Origin: Enhygromyxa salina | GTDB lineage: Bacteria > Myxococcota_A > Polyangia > Nannocystales > Nannocystaceae | Assembly: GCF_000737335.2 (NCBI RefSeq) | Contig: NZ_JMCC02000037.1 | Coordinates: forward strand, 30,015 to 94,014 | Length of the DNA: 64,000 nt | Direction: 5' to 3' | Shown here: positions 13,890 through 24,701 of the stretch, in pieces | Layout: each line of letters starts with the position of its first letter | Numbering within the stretch: the stretch's first letter is position 1 | Position numbers and translations under genes: made by a program | Notes under the pieces: generated by a model | Told to the model about the DNA's origin: nothing | The model's input: only the letters and a program-made list of their open reading frames with translations | The model's database searches: none

Positions 13890-15949
13890 TCGCCGGTCCC
13901 CTCCCCCTTCACGTGGACATCGAACCACTCCAAGAAGCGGGTGGCGAAGTCGAGCGCGTGCACGTTCTCGCTGATCCCGTGGCCCTCGCGCGGGTACATG
14001 ACCAGCTGCGTGGGCACGCCCAGGTGTTTGAGGCCGCGGTAGAGCTCCAGCGACTGCCCGGTGGGCACCCGGGTGTCGGCTTGGCCGTGAACGATCAGCG
14101 CGGCGGTCTTCGAGTTGGCGATGTGGGCCAGCGGCGAGCGCTCCCACGGGAGCGCCATGTCGTCCCACGGCCACAGCTTCCAGTGGACCAGTGAGTTCTC
14201 GTGCTCGATCTCGGTGGTCCCGGTGAACGACACCCAGTTGGTGATCGCGGCGGCGATCATCGCGGCCTTGAAGCGATCGCTGTACACGGTCGCGGCCAAG
14301 CCCGAGAAGTAGCCGCCGTAGCTCCAGCCGCCCATGCCGACCCGCGCGGCGTCGACCAAGCCCTGCTCGACGAGGTGATCGATCCCGGCGAGCACGTCGG
14401 TGAATTCCTTGCCGCCAAGATCTTGGTGATCTGCGGTCGCGAACGCGGTCCCCCGCCCGGCGCTGCCCCGATAGTTGGGCATGAACACGACGTAGCCGCG
14501 GGCCGCGAACAGCTGGGCGGGATAGGTCGCGCGGGTGGTCCAGCCGTCCAGCGAGACGCCCTCGGGCCCGCCGTGGGGCAGCACGGCCAGCGGGTAGCGC
14601 TGTCCGGCTTCGTAGTTCACGGGCTTGATGACGACGCCCTCGAGCTCGAGGCCGTCTTCGGCCTTCCAGCGCACGACCTCTTGAACGCCGAGCTTGCGGG
14701 TCAGCAGCGAGGGATTGGCGACCGTCGTCCGGGTCAGCCGGCGGGTGCCGAGCTTGCCCGAGAACACCTCGCGCGGGTGCGAGCTGGTGTCGCCGACACA
14801 CGCCAGCACCCCGTCGCGGGACCAGCTGCGCGCGGTGCCGGGCGCGAAGCTGAGCTCGTGACAGATCGGCCCATCTTCTATCAGCGGTTGGACCGCGCCG
14901 CCCTCGACCGCGACCGCGTTGATCGTCGTCTTGGTGCCTTGCTCGGCCAGCAGCAGCACGGTCCCCGCGTCGGCCCAGTCGAGCCAGCTCCCGGTCGCCT
15001 CGAGCCCCGCCGTGAGCGCCCTGGCCTCACCGCCGCCGCTTGCGACCACGTGGACGATCCCCGCGGTCGAGTCGTGAATGTTGGCCGCGCCCAGGAACGC
15101 CAGCTGCGCGCCGTCGGGCGACCAGGCCATGCGCCCGAGCTTGCCCGCGGTCTGGGTCAGCGGCTTCAGCTCGGCGCCGTCCGTGCCCAGCTTGGCGTCC
15201 AGCGTGTACAGCGACGAGTACATCATCGTGTGATCGATGCTGGCCTGCTCGCTGGCGCGAACCGCCAAGCGCGAGCTGTCGGGCGCCCAGCAAAAATCGA
15301 TCACGTGCTGGCCGCTGGTGACCAGCTCGCGCGACTCGGCCGTGCCCAGATCCACGGCGAACAGGCGGGTCTTGGTGCCGCCGTCCTCGTCGACGACCCA
15401 GTCGCGGCCGGCCTCGCGGGCCTTCGCGTCTGCGTCGCGCTCACGCGCGCTGGTGTACGCGACCTGCTTACCGTCGGGCGACCACTCGAACGCGCCGACC
15501 GAGCTGGTCGCGGCGAACAAGGGCTCGGCCTCGCCGCCCGCGATGGCGATCACGTACACCTGGGTGTGCGCGTCGCCGGGCCGCTTGGACAAGAACGCCA
15601 GGCGCGTGCCGTCGGGTGACCAGCGCGGCGCCCACGAGCTGTGGCCCTCGGGCGAGAACCGCCGCGGCTCGAGCTTGCCGGCCGCGTCGACCAACCAGAT
15701 CTGACTGACCGCGCGACCCGGCTCGGCCAGCGCGCTGGGGACCCGCAGCACGTGGGCGATCAGCTTGCCGCTCGGCGACAGCTCGACGTCGGCCACCTCT
15801 TTCATCAGCACGATGTCCTCGGCCGTCAGCGCCTCGGTCCGCGGCGCGGCCTCGGCCTGCGTGACCCACGAGACCGTCGTGGGTTCGACCTTGTGGGCGC
15901 AGGCGGACAACAGCGCGAGCAGGAGCAACGGGGCCAAGCGCGTCGACAT
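13886..15949 (-). CDS. S9-family (prolyl-oligopeptidase-like) peptidase, lipoprotein
   Basis: 687 residues from ATG 15949, chosen because it directly starts a lipoprotein signal (RLAPLLLLALLSACAH, Cys about residue 16). Residues about 40-380 form a PD40-type beta-propeller with repeated WSPDG motifs. The C-terminal alpha/beta hydrolase has Ser in GGWSYGGYF (about 543), Asp in HGQADTRVP (about 622) and His in PREGHG (about 655). HGGPEG forms the oxyanion region. It fits acylaminoacyl/dipeptidyl peptidases that trim short peptides in the periplasm or outer membrane. It lies 55 bp after the kinase-TPR gene and overlaps rtcA. Confidence 0.92.
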   Translation of the reverse strand: MSTRLAPLLLLALLSACAHKVEPTTVSWVTQAEAAPRTEALTAEDIVLMKEVADVELSPSGKLIAHVLRVPSALAEPGRAVSQIWLVDAAGKLEPRRFSPEGHSSWAPRWSPDGTRLAFLSKRPGDAHTQVYVIAIAGGEAEPLFAATSSVGAFEWSPDGKQVAYTSARERDADAKAREAGRDWVVDEDGGTKTRLFAVDLGTAESRELVTSGQHVIDFCWAPDSSRLAVRASEQASIDHTMMYSSLYTLDAKLGTDGAELKPLTQTAGKLGRMAWSPDGAQLAFLGAANIHDSTAGIVHVVASGGGEARALTAGLEATGSWLDWADAGTVLLLAEQGTKTTINAVAVEGGAVQPLIEDGPICHELSFAPGTARSWSRDGVLACVGDTSSHPREVFSGKLGTRRLTRTTVANPSLLTRKLGVQEVVRWKAEDGLELEGVVIKPVNYEAGQRYPLAVLPHGGPEGVSLDGWTTRATYPAQLFAARGYVVFMPNYRGSAGRGTAFATADHQDLGGKEFTDVLAGIDHLVEQGLVDAARVGMGGWSYGGYFSGLAATVYSDRFKAAMIAAAITNWVSFTGTTEIEHENSLVHWKLWPWDDMALPWERSPLAHIANSKTAALIVHGQADTRVPTGQSLELYRGLKHLGVPTQLVMYPREGHGISENVHALDFATRFLEWFDVHVKGEGTGE

Positions 15950-16004
15950 GCGGCGGAGCATACAGATCGCGCGCAGCCGCGGCCAGCGCCGGTGGAGCAA
16001 CGTT

Positions 16005-19000
16005 TCAGCGCCCTTGCAGGTCCGGCCGCACGCCGTAGCTGGCCAGCGCGGCGAGCCCGTGTTCGCGCAGCTGCTGGGCGCGAGCGCGGGCGGGGCTGGG
16101 TAGCGCAGCCGCGAGCTCGAGCTCGACGATCGCCGCGAACACCTCGGCCCCCTCGGGGCCCTGCGTCAGCGCCAGCGCCGTCTCGAGCTGCTCGATCGCC
16201 AGATCGGGCTGCCCGTCCGCGAGCGCGAGGCGTCCAAGCTCGAGCCGAACCGCCCACGCGAACGGATGCACGCTGCCGTCCGGGCGAGTCAGAGCCGTCA
16301 GCGCCTGCGCGAGCTGCTCGCGCGCCTCGTCGCGGCGATCGAGCTCGCGCAGGATCTCGGCCAGCTGCGTGCGCGCACGAGCGACGTCCGCGCTGTCGGG
16401 GCCGAGCACGCTCGCGCTGAATTCGACGAGCTCGTGGGCGTGAGCGTGAGCGGACGCGAGATCGCCCTCGTGCAGCTCCAGCATCGCCAAGGTCGAGAGC
16501 GGACCGATCCGGCGAACTTCGGCAGCTTCGGTCTGGGCCAGCGCGAGCTCGGCCTGCGCCGCGTAGTTGCGCGCGAGCTCGTACTCGCCAAGCCACCAGC
16601 TGACCTCGGCGAGCTCGGCCTGGACGGCCATCCGCCGCGAGTCTTGGGCGTCATAGCTGCGCTCGTAGATCGTCGCCGCATGAGCGAAGTGCTCGCGGGC
16701 GTCGCGATGGCGACCAAGCAGCATCAGCAGCGTGGCCAGGTTGCGCTCGGTCGTGGCGTAGTTGAGGTGCTCGCTGCCGATCTTGGCCGCGGTCAGCTCC
16801 AGGCTCTGCCGGGTGTGACGAACGGCCTCGTGAAACTCGCCCGCGATCGACCGCATCGCGCCCAAATTTTGGTGACACATGCTCACGTGCGGGTGATCCG
16901 ATCCGTAGAGCCGCTCGAGATCGGCGAGCGCGGCCTCGAGCAGCTCGATCGCGCCGATGTAGTCGCCCCTTCGGTACTCCGCCGCGCTGAGGTTCATGCG
17001 GGTCTTGGCGATCAGCGGGTGATGCGGGCCGTAGGCCTCGGTCCACAGCTCGATCGCCTCGCTATACTCGGCCGCCCCGCGCACGAAGTCGCGGCCCGAG
17101 CTCGTCAAGATGTTGCCGTAGTTCAAGTGGAGCTGACCGCGGAGCGCGGTGGGGCTGCCGGGCAGGGCCTCGACGAGCGCGCTCGCGGCGTCGAGCTCGG
17201 CGAGGGCGTCGTCCCAGTGTTGCTGCCGCTCCTGCATGACAGCGGCGTTGATGTGCACGCGGGCCGCCAGCTCGGGGGTCCGCGCGGGGTCGATCCGGGC
17301 GTGCAGCAGCTCGCTAATTCCCAGCGCCCGCGAGAAGTCGCCCCGGGCCGTGTGGGTCATGACCAGATCGATCAGGATCGTGCTCTCGAGATCGCGCTCG
17401 TCGAGCTGCGCGGCGCTGGTGAGCGCGGCCATGCTCGCGTCGCGAGCCTCGTCGAGCCGTCCAAGCTCGCGCAGGAGGTAGCCGCGCTCACGGTGCGCGC
17501 GCGCGAGTCCCTTGGGGTCGTCGAGCCGCGTCGCCCGCTCGATCGCTTGGTCGGCGGCCTCGAGCGCGGCCTCGTAGCGGCCAAATTCGCCGCGCACACG
17601 CGCGCGGACCAGGGCATCTTCAACGCTGAGCAGGGCGATCCGCCGATCGTCCTCGAGCAGGTCACCGCGGCCAATGTGATCGCGCTGCGTGTCAACGCGA
17701 CACGCCCGCGGATCCTCGAGCGCGAGCACCGAGTCACGCGCGCGCGCGACGATCTCGGGGTCGGCGGCGAGCAGGGTCTCGCTGAGCGCGGCGATGCTTC
17801 GCAGCCGACGATCGAGGCACATCAACTGCTCGCTCATGACCTCGACCGACACCTTGGCCTCGACCATGGTCGCGCGACACACCTCCTCGCGCACGGTCGA
17901 CCAGGTCTGGAGCTGCTCGTCGAGCCCGCCCGCGACCTGCTCGAAGGCCTCGGCTGCGAACGCGACCCCGGTCGCCTCGAACGCGGCCTCGACCTCGGCG
18001 CGCCGCTGCGGATCCCACACGTTCACGAATTCGTCAGGCGGCAGCGCGCAGGGATCGGCCAGGGTCTCGTCCGAGGCCCGCGCGAGCCCAAAGCCCGCGC
18101 CCAGCAGACCGGCGACCAACGCCACCCCCGCGATCCACCGGCGGCGACGCAGGCGAGGATCCTCGCCCAACACCGCGAGCAGCTGCTCCATGGACTCGAA
18201 GCGGTGGTTGGGGTCGATGCACAAGCCGCGCTCGAGCGCCGCGTGAACATGCGGGGCGCGGATCGACGCGGGCGCGATCTTGGGGACACCCTCGAGCTTG
18301 GCCGCGAGCAGGCGATCGACGTCGTCCCCCATGAACGGACGCTGGCCGTACACCGCCTCCCACAACGACACGCAAAACGCGTACTGATCCGCCCGGCTGT
18401 CGGCGGGTTCGCCCGCGTGCTGCTCTGGAGCCATGTACGCGGGTGTTCCGGCCACGCGAGACCGGCCGGCCGAAGCTCCGCCCCCGCGCAGCTTCCGGCC
18501 GACCCGCGCGAGCCCAAAGTCGAGCACGCGCACCCGGCCGTCGGCGCCGAACATCACGTTGCCGGGCTTGAAGTCGAGGTGGACAAGATCACGTGCGTGC
18601 GCAGCTGCGAGCCCGCGACCTGCCTCGGTGAACACCCGCAACACCTCGCCCAGCTCGGGGCGCTCGCGCTCGCCAAGCCACTCGGCCAGCGTGGGCCCGG
18701 CGAGGTGCTCCATCACGATGAACACGCCGACCGCCGCCCGCCGGGCGACGCCGCTCTCACTGCCCCCGACCGCCGCGCTGGCTGGGGTCAGCGCGTCGGC
18801 CAGGCGCCCGACGTCATGAATGGCGACGACGTTCGGATGCGAGAGCTGAGCCAGGAGCTGGGCCTCGGACAGCAGCTCATCGCGGGTCGCGTCGAGCTTG
18901 GCGCCGGCCCGCTCGCGCCCGTAGACCACCTTGATCGCCACGCGACGATCGAGCTGCGGATCGAAGGCCGTCCACACCGTCCCAAATGCGCCGCGCCCGA

Positions 19001-19211
19001 GCCGATCCAACAGCACGTAGCGACCGAGCCGATCGATCGACTCGACCACGCGGTCCGCGAGATTGCCGCTCCCCGACACCGAAGCGCCAGCCCCCACGGA
19101 GCTGACGACCTTGGTCTCGACATCGGCGGTATTGTTTTCAGCTCGGGCGAGGGCTTCTCGCTCGCTTGCGGACACCTTCGTAGACTGGCTCACCGAGGGC
19201 AGCAAACTCAT
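16005..19211 (-). CDS. Ser/Thr protein kinase with transmembrane helix and TPR tail
   Basis: 1,068 residues. Kinase domain about 65-330: GRGAFGTVW loop, ATP Lys in VAIKVV (about 90), VHLDFKPGNV catalytic loop (about 209; HRD is HLD), LDFGLARV and GTPAYMAPEQ. One transmembrane helix follows (about 357-375, AGVALVAGLLGAGFG). The rest is TPR-rich (NYGNIL, HPHVSMCHQNLGAM, NYATTERNLATLL) and extracytoplasmic if the helix is inserted as usual. This architecture is very common in myxobacteria. Position at the head of the S9-rtcA run suggests linked expression; a target is not predictable. Confidence 0.93.
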   Translation of the reverse strand: MSLLPSVSQSTKVSASEREALARAENNTADVETKVVSSVGAGASVSGSGNLADRVVESIDRLGRYVLLDRLGRGAFGTVWTAFDPQLDRRVAIKVVYGRERAGAKLDATRDELLSEAQLLAQLSHPNVVAIHDVGRLADALTPASAAVGGSESGVARRAAVGVFIVMEHLAGPTLAEWLGERERPELGEVLRVFTEAGRGLAAAHARDLVHLDFKPGNVMFGADGRVRVLDFGLARVGRKLRGGGASAGRSRVAGTPAYMAPEQHAGEPADSRADQYAFCVSLWEAVYGQRPFMGDDVDRLLAAKLEGVPKIAPASIRAPHVHAALERGLCIDPNHRFESMEQLLAVLGEDPRLRRRRWIAGVALVAGLLGAGFGLARASDETLADPCALPPDEFVNVWDPQRRAEVEAAFEATGVAFAAEAFEQVAGGLDEQLQTWSTVREEVCRATMVEAKVSVEVMSEQLMCLDRRLRSIAALSETLLAADPEIVARARDSVLALEDPRACRVDTQRDHIGRGDLLEDDRRIALLSVEDALVRARVRGEFGRYEAALEAADQAIERATRLDDPKGLARAHRERGYLLRELGRLDEARDASMAALTSAAQLDERDLESTILIDLVMTHTARGDFSRALGISELLHARIDPARTPELAARVHINAAVMQERQQHWDDALAELDAASALVEALPGSPTALRGQLHLNYGNILTSSGRDFVRGAAEYSEAIELWTEAYGPHHPLIAKTRMNLSAAEYRRGDYIGAIELLEAALADLERLYGSDHPHVSMCHQNLGAMRSIAGEFHEAVRHTRQSLELTAAKIGSEHLNYATTERNLATLLMLLGRHRDAREHFAHAATIYERSYDAQDSRRMAVQAELAEVSWWLGEYELARNYAAQAELALAQTEAAEVRRIGPLSTLAMLELHEGDLASAHAHAHELVEFSASVLGPDSADVARARTQLAEILRELDRRDEAREQLAQALTALTRPDGSVHPFAWAVRLELGRLALADGQPDLAIEQLETALALTQGPEGAEVFAAIVELELAAALPSPARARAQQLREHGLAALASYGVRPDLQGR

Positions 19212-19312
19212 CGCCGGTAGTCTAGTCCCACAGCCTCGAGCTGGAGAGGGCGATCATCTACCAGTTCGCCCCAATCGTTCAGTGTGAAGCGCGCAATTCG
19301 GCCGCCGATCGC

Positions 19313-20626
19313 TCAGGGGCTGACGTGCGAGGTCTTGCCCTCGAGCATGTTCGCAACCCAGTCGACCATGCGGATCCCGTTGACGTTGGTCAGGTAGTAG
19401 CTCAGGAAGCTGATCGAGGTGTGTGACGTGCCGCCTTGCAGGTACGTCCCCCAGTTGTCGTGGGCCGAGAGCTCGCTGCGCAGCGCGTAGACGCCCTCTT
19501 CGAAGTACGCGCCGTTCATCGGCAGCTCGATGATGCCGGGCGGACACTCCTGCCCGCCCTGGTTTTGCACGCCGTAGCCAAAGAAGGTCCGAATCACGAG
19601 ATCCTGCTCTGACGAGATCAGGCCCAAGGTCTGATCTGCGTGTTTTTCAGCCAGGTAGTGGGCGAGGTTGTAGACCCCGCCGCCGTTGTCGGCGAAGCAC
19701 TCGGGGCAGTCGGGCGGCAGCGTCGCGTCGAGGTTGAACAGGTCGCGCCATGTCTGTTGCAGACACGGAACTAAGTAAGGATCCATCAGCGGCGGCCCGG
19801 AGTCGTCGATCAATGTGACCATGGACCCATCGAATGCATCCGCGATTCGGTCGTAGTTGAACGCCGCCCCAAACCCGCCTGCGCTGATCCCCGTGACCAA
19901 CACGTGCGACGTGTCTTTGAAGGTTGGCACAATACGATCGAGAAATTCGTGGACGTTGGAGTACCCAACAAATTGCTGTGGCGCCCCCAACGCAAACCCA
20001 GGAACCGGGGTATCCGGCGCGGCGCCTGCGTGGACGTCACCCGTGCAGTAGGGCACGTAGATGAAGTTCCAATCGCGGAGCGGGTTGTCGGCGTTGGTGG
20101 TGCTGAACAGCCCGCCTTGCAGCACGGTGGTTTGCCAGATCAGATCGAAGGTGAGCTGATCGAAGTTGGCGAAGCTGGCGTAGAACAGCGCGCAGGTGGC
20201 CGCGTTGAAGCAACCGCCGCCGCCCTCGAAGAAGATCGCCAGCTCGTCGGAGATGCCATAGCGCACCCCGATCCCGGCCGGGCTGCCGTCGATGCACTTG
20301 GCCCCCGGGATGTCGACCCAGTTCCAGTCCCCCGGTGGCGCCTCGGGCAGCGGATCCCCGGTGTAGAGGGGCTCCTCGGGCTCCTCGGGCAGATCTGCGG
20401 GGGTCCCCGTCTCGCTCTCGCTCTCGCCGTTGGTGTCGCTGTCGCTCTCGCTCTCGCCGTCGCTCTCGGCTTCGGGCTCCGCGGTCTCGGCTCCGGCTGT
20501 GTCCGATGCGGTGCCGCTCGTCGCGTCGGTCCCTTGGTCTGCAGCGACTGGGTCTTCACTGCAAGCGCCCAGCAGCCCGACCATCAGCGCGCAGATGTAC
20601 TTTGGAACACGCAGCGAAATCACCAC
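19313..20626 (-). CDS. Pectin-acetylesterase-family lipoprotein
   Basis: 437 residues. Lipoprotein signal ends LMVGLLGACSE; residues about 25-85 are an acidic Ser/Glu/Asp linker (EAESDGESESDSDTNGESES). The enzyme domain has CFNAATC, PYCTGDVHAG, GISAGGFGAAFNY with the nucleophile Ser (about 247) and a late GTSHT His candidate, matching the Notum/pectin-acetylesterase alpha/beta hydrolase family. Substrate is uncertain: plant pectin is unlikely to be the only target, since such lipoproteins are multiplied in Nannocystaceae. Surface-exposed esterase is the best reading. Confidence 0.82.
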   Translation of the reverse strand: MVISLRVPKYICALMVGLLGACSEDPVAADQGTDATSGTASDTAGAETAEPEAESDGESESDSDTNGESESETGTPADLPEEPEEPLYTGDPLPEAPPGDWNWVDIPGAKCIDGSPAGIGVRYGISDELAIFFEGGGGCFNAATCALFYASFANFDQLTFDLIWQTTVLQGGLFSTTNADNPLRDWNFIYVPYCTGDVHAGAAPDTPVPGFALGAPQQFVGYSNVHEFLDRIVPTFKDTSHVLVTGISAGGFGAAFNYDRIADAFDGSMVTLIDDSGPPLMDPYLVPCLQQTWRDLFNLDATLPPDCPECFADNGGGVYNLAHYLAEKHADQTLGLISSEQDLVIRTFFGYGVQNQGGQECPPGIIELPMNGAYFEEGVYALRSELSAHDNWGTYLQGGTSHTSISFLSYYLTNVNGIRMVDWVANMLEGKTSHVSP

Positions 20627-20675
20627 GACAAGGTATTCAAATTCCTCCCGCTTGGAAACACCCTTCGGACAAAAA

Positions 20676-21425
20676 TCAAAACCGCAAGCTCGCCCCCCCG
20701 CTCAACCCGCGCATTCCCACAAAGGCGCCATCAAAATAGATCGCCGCTTGGTCGCCAATCGCCAGGTTGAACCCAGCGGCGACCGACACGTGATAGAGGT
20801 CGCTGCCAATCAAGCGCTGATCACCCTGGTTCCAGAATACGGGCCCGCCAAACCCACGTACCGCCAAATAGGGGCTCCACGCCTCGCCGAGCGTCCAGCC
20901 AACGCTTACGTCACCTTTGACATCGAGTGCATGTATTCCGGCTTGCTCCCGATCGGACGCGCGCCGCGTCGAAGCGGAAGACCCACTCAATGTACCAACG
21001 ATCAATAAGTACGGAATCTCGGGCTTCGCACCAAAATAGCGACGGGCAACCGTCAACGACCACACGACCCCGGGCCGAATCTCCCAGCTGTCGGTTGGCG
21101 CCCCGCGCAGGCCGTTGACCCGCCCACCCATGTGCGGCCCCACGGCGGCCCCAAGCACCAGGCCATTGTTCAGGGCGGCGACGAAGCTCAGCGCGTACGC
21201 CGACTGCCGAAACCGGTAGCGGCCAGCGTTGACGAACACCAGCCGGGTGTCCGAGAACCCGTAGCTGACGCCAAGCGAGAACGGCCGGCGCCGGGTCTCG
21301 GCCGCCGTCGCCATGCACCCGGTCGGACCGACCGGCGCGCTCACGCCTCAGGCTTGGGCAAGCCGGGGGGCGGTGAAGGTCGCGGTGCCGAGCAGCAGAG
21401 CCAAGAGCCAGGGGCGTGAGCGCAT
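20676..21425 (-). pseudogene. Outer-membrane barrel protein with in-frame TGA after the signal peptide
   Basis: ATG 21425 begins a clean 25-residue signal peptide (RSRPWLLALLLGTATF, ending APRLAQA), then meets TGA at 21348-21350. The same frame continues GGC-GTG and stays open for 222 codons to 20676. It reads alternating strands typical of a small beta-barrel (SLGVSYGFSDTRLVFV, HVSVAAGFNLAIGD) and ends in an aromatic residue (ASLRF). A single nonsense change, or sequencing error, therefore separates the export signal from the barrel. Initiation at GTG 21344 would give a barrel without export signal. Confidence 0.7.
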
Positions 21426-21489
21426 GGACGGCAGGGTAGCGGATCGCGAAGCGGCGCGCTGATGGCTCGAGCGCTGCCTGCCAGCTGCA

Positions 21490-21752
21490 CCACGGCTGAA
21501 ACAGATGCCCGATCACCACGCTCGACAGCGTCGCCGCCCGCGAGCCGAGGATCGTCAGCGCGTCGTCGGCCTGGCAGTGCGGGCACGGCCTCGTGAACCG
21601 TGGGCGCTCGAGCTCGCGGTCGGCCCCGTGCAGCGTCACCTGGTTCCGCCGCACTGGCTGCGGCACACAGCGCTCGGTCGTAGCCCATCGCGTAGCGCAG
21701 CCGCCACGGCAGCGAGCACACCCACTGACGAACGGGGACCCTGCGATATCGC
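21490..21752 (-). pseudogene. IS91-type transposase fragment fused to a zinc-finger-like fragment
   Basis: From about 21752 to 21655 the minus strand reads RYRRVPVRQWVCSLPWRLRY followed by AMGYDRALCA, the N-terminal block typical of IS91-like transposases (VPVRQWVLSLP). At about 21655 the reading shifts to another frame with ERPRFTRPCPHCQADD and ALTILGSRAATLSSVVIGHLF. This piece resembles the Cys-pair segment of large DEAD/DEAH helicases, but is too short to assign. Both are remnants joined directly upstream of the barrel gene. Confidence 0.6.
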
Positions 21753-22031
21753 TCGTTAGGTATGAATCCGCGCAGTGGTGTGGTCACAGCCGATCGACCA
21801 TGCGTGGCTTGAACGCTCACTGCCACGCCGGGGGCTGCCCGTGTGCTGTAGACTGCGCGCGACGTGACATTCGCAAAAATTGGCGTGCCCGCTCTCGGTC
21901 TGGACCTCACGCTTGGCGCGACCGCGGGCGACAAGGGCGAAGGAAGGACCGGTGATGTTGACGGCGACCTGTGTGGCACCGACCCCGGCTGGGGTACCGC
22001 TGCGGTTGGCCAGCGCGACAGAGCGACTCTG

Positions 22032-23141
<1,110 letters not shown>

Positions 23142-23205
23142 CGCGTCGGCCGCAAGAGGCCCGGCTGTGTCGCGTCGGTGGGTGAGGCAGCCGCTGCACA
23201 ACCGG

Positions 23206-24060
23206 CTAGAGAAACACCGGCTGCATGTCCTCGGGCATCTCGAGCAGCTCGTCGTCGGTCAAGCGCGCGTAGATCTCGATCAGGTTGCCGCCCGGATCCG
23301 TCAGCCACAGCTCGTGCAGCGGCGTGCCCTGCCAGGTGGTGCGCGCGGGCTTGTGGATCGGCCAGCCCCCCAGCTCCGCGCCGCGCTGCGCTGCGATCAC
23401 CGCGTCGCGCGAGCCAACGTCGATGCCGAGGTGATAGAGGGTGTCGTGATGCAGCGGCTTGCCGTCGTCCACGAGCAGGACGAGGTTGGTGCGCAGCGGC
23501 TCGCTCACGAAGGTCACATAGCGGTGCGTCCACTCCTTCGGAGAGACCCGCAGCAACCACGTGTAGAAGCGCGCGGCCGCCGGGAGGTCGGGCACCCGGA
23601 TGCTCGCGTGGAACTCGTGCGGGTCCGGGCCCGCCGGGACGTCGCGGAGCGCCGCGAGGACCTCGATCCGCCCGCGGAGCTGGTCGCGTGCGACCCGGAA
23701 GTGCTGCAGACGCTGCTCGTCGTCGAGCTGCTCGTGCGCGCGCTCGGGGTCACGCAGCGGCCAGTGCAAGCGCGGCGCTCGACCGAGGGACAGGCCCTCC
23801 TCGGCGCACAGCGCGATGACGAGGTCGATCCGCTCGAGCTCGACGGTGTCCACCGACTTCGAGGTGTGGGTCGAGAGATCGATGCCGAGCTCGCGCATGG
23901 CCGCGATCGCCAAGGGGTTCACGCGCGTCGGCGACGAGCCGGCCGACTGCACACGTACGCTGTCGCCAAAGATCGCGCGGGCGAGGCCCTCGGCCATCTG
24001 CGAGCGGGCCGAGTTGGCGACACACAGGAACAACAGGCTGTCGAATCGAAGTCCGGGCAT
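23206..24060 (-). CDS. ArsC-type phosphatase/arsenate reductase fused to glyoxalase domain
   Basis: 284 residues from ATG 24060. Residues 1-140 are a low-molecular-weight phosphatase fold: P-loop CVANSARS (Cys13, Arg19), [20 protein letters not shown] with the catalytic Asp. The '[12 protein letters not shown]' form is that of thioredoxin-type arsenate reductases. Residues about 150-275 form a glyoxalase/bleomycin-resistance domain ([32 protein letters not shown]), as in ArsI/CadI dioxygenases. ArsI's vicinal Cys pair is not visible, so C-As lyase activity is uncertain. No ars regulator or pump adjoins it. Confidence 0.85.
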   Translation of the reverse strand: MPGLRFDSLLFLCVANSARSQMAEGLARAIFGDSVRVQSAGSSPTRVNPLAIAAMRELGIDLSTHTSKSVDTVELERIDLVIALCAEEGLSLGRAPRLHWPLRDPERAHEQLDDEQRLQHFRVARDQLRGRIEVLAALRDVPAGPDPHEFHASIRVPDLPAAARFYTWLLRVSPKEWTHRYVTFVSEPLRTNLVLLVDDGKPLHHDTLYHLGIDVGSRDAVIAAQRGAELGGWPIHKPARTTWQGTPLHELWLTDPGGNLIEIYARLTDDELLEMPEDMQPVFL

Positions 24061-24147
24061 GGCGGTATCTCTGGGTCTTCACGAAGGAGCGATGTCTGGC
24101 GCGAATTTCAGGTCGTCACGAGATCGTCGCACCCGATCTGGACGAGG

Positions 24148-24582
24148 TCACACGCGGGTGACGCTGCCGTCGGTACGCAGGGCGAGCATCACGGGCTCGA
24201 GCGCGCAGGCTTGCGCGAGCGTGTTGGAGATGGTCCCGAACTTGCGGATGTTCTTGTGCAGCAGGGCGCAGCGCACCGCGGGCTCGTCGGTGTGCACGCG
24301 CAGCTCGTAGGATGCACGGATGATCCGAGGCGGAGCGTCTTGTCGCTCCAGCTCGACGTCGACCTGCGCGGCCGAGTAGGCGAAGGGCAGCATCTGGCCG
24401 AAGCGCTCGACGTTCTTGAGCACGCAGGCGGCCAGCGACGCGGCCAGCAGGTGCGCCGGCCCGGGCACCGCGTCGCCCATCGTCGGGCTCCCGTCGAACT
24501 CGATCTGCGCGGCGAGGGTGTGAATGCGTCCGGTGACGCCGGGTTGGTTGTCTCCGCGCGCGCGGTAGATGTTGCTGGTCAT
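24148..24582 (-). CDS. OsmC-family protein
   Basis: 144 residues. FDGSPTMGDAVPGPAHLLAA, SLAACVLKNVERF and the later VRCALLHKNIRKFGTI are the two helices that place the OsmC/Ohr Cys residues (Cys about 53 and about 113). OsmC proteins reduce organic hydroperoxides; this branch (YhfA-like) is less studied. It lies 87 bp upstream of the ArsC-glyoxalase gene on the same strand, hinting at a small stress operon. No signal peptide. Confidence 0.85.
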   Translation of the reverse strand: MTSNIYRARGDNQPGVTGRIHTLAAQIEFDGSPTMGDAVPGPAHLLAASLAACVLKNVERFGQMLPFAYSAAQVDVELERQDAPPRIIRASYELRVHTDEPAVRCALLHKNIRKFGTISNTLAQACALEPVMLALRTDGSVTRV

Positions 24583-24701
24583 GGACTTGGCTGGGGACGG
24601 CGCCAGTGTGGACGACCTGCTCGTCGATGACCACAGCCGGAGTCGACAGTACGGTAGCCGATGGCGCGCCGCTGCGGCGAGACGCCGTGGTAGCGTAGCG
24701 A

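Noticed and set aside
12840..14801. A 653-residue RtcA with a long N-terminal extension
   Set aside because: The extension is read across the S9 peptidase gene in another frame; RtcA's own signature starts at ATG 13889.
16266..19220. A 984-residue plus-strand protein
   Set aside because: It is the antisense shadow of the kinase-TPR gene, a common artefact in GC-rich DNA.
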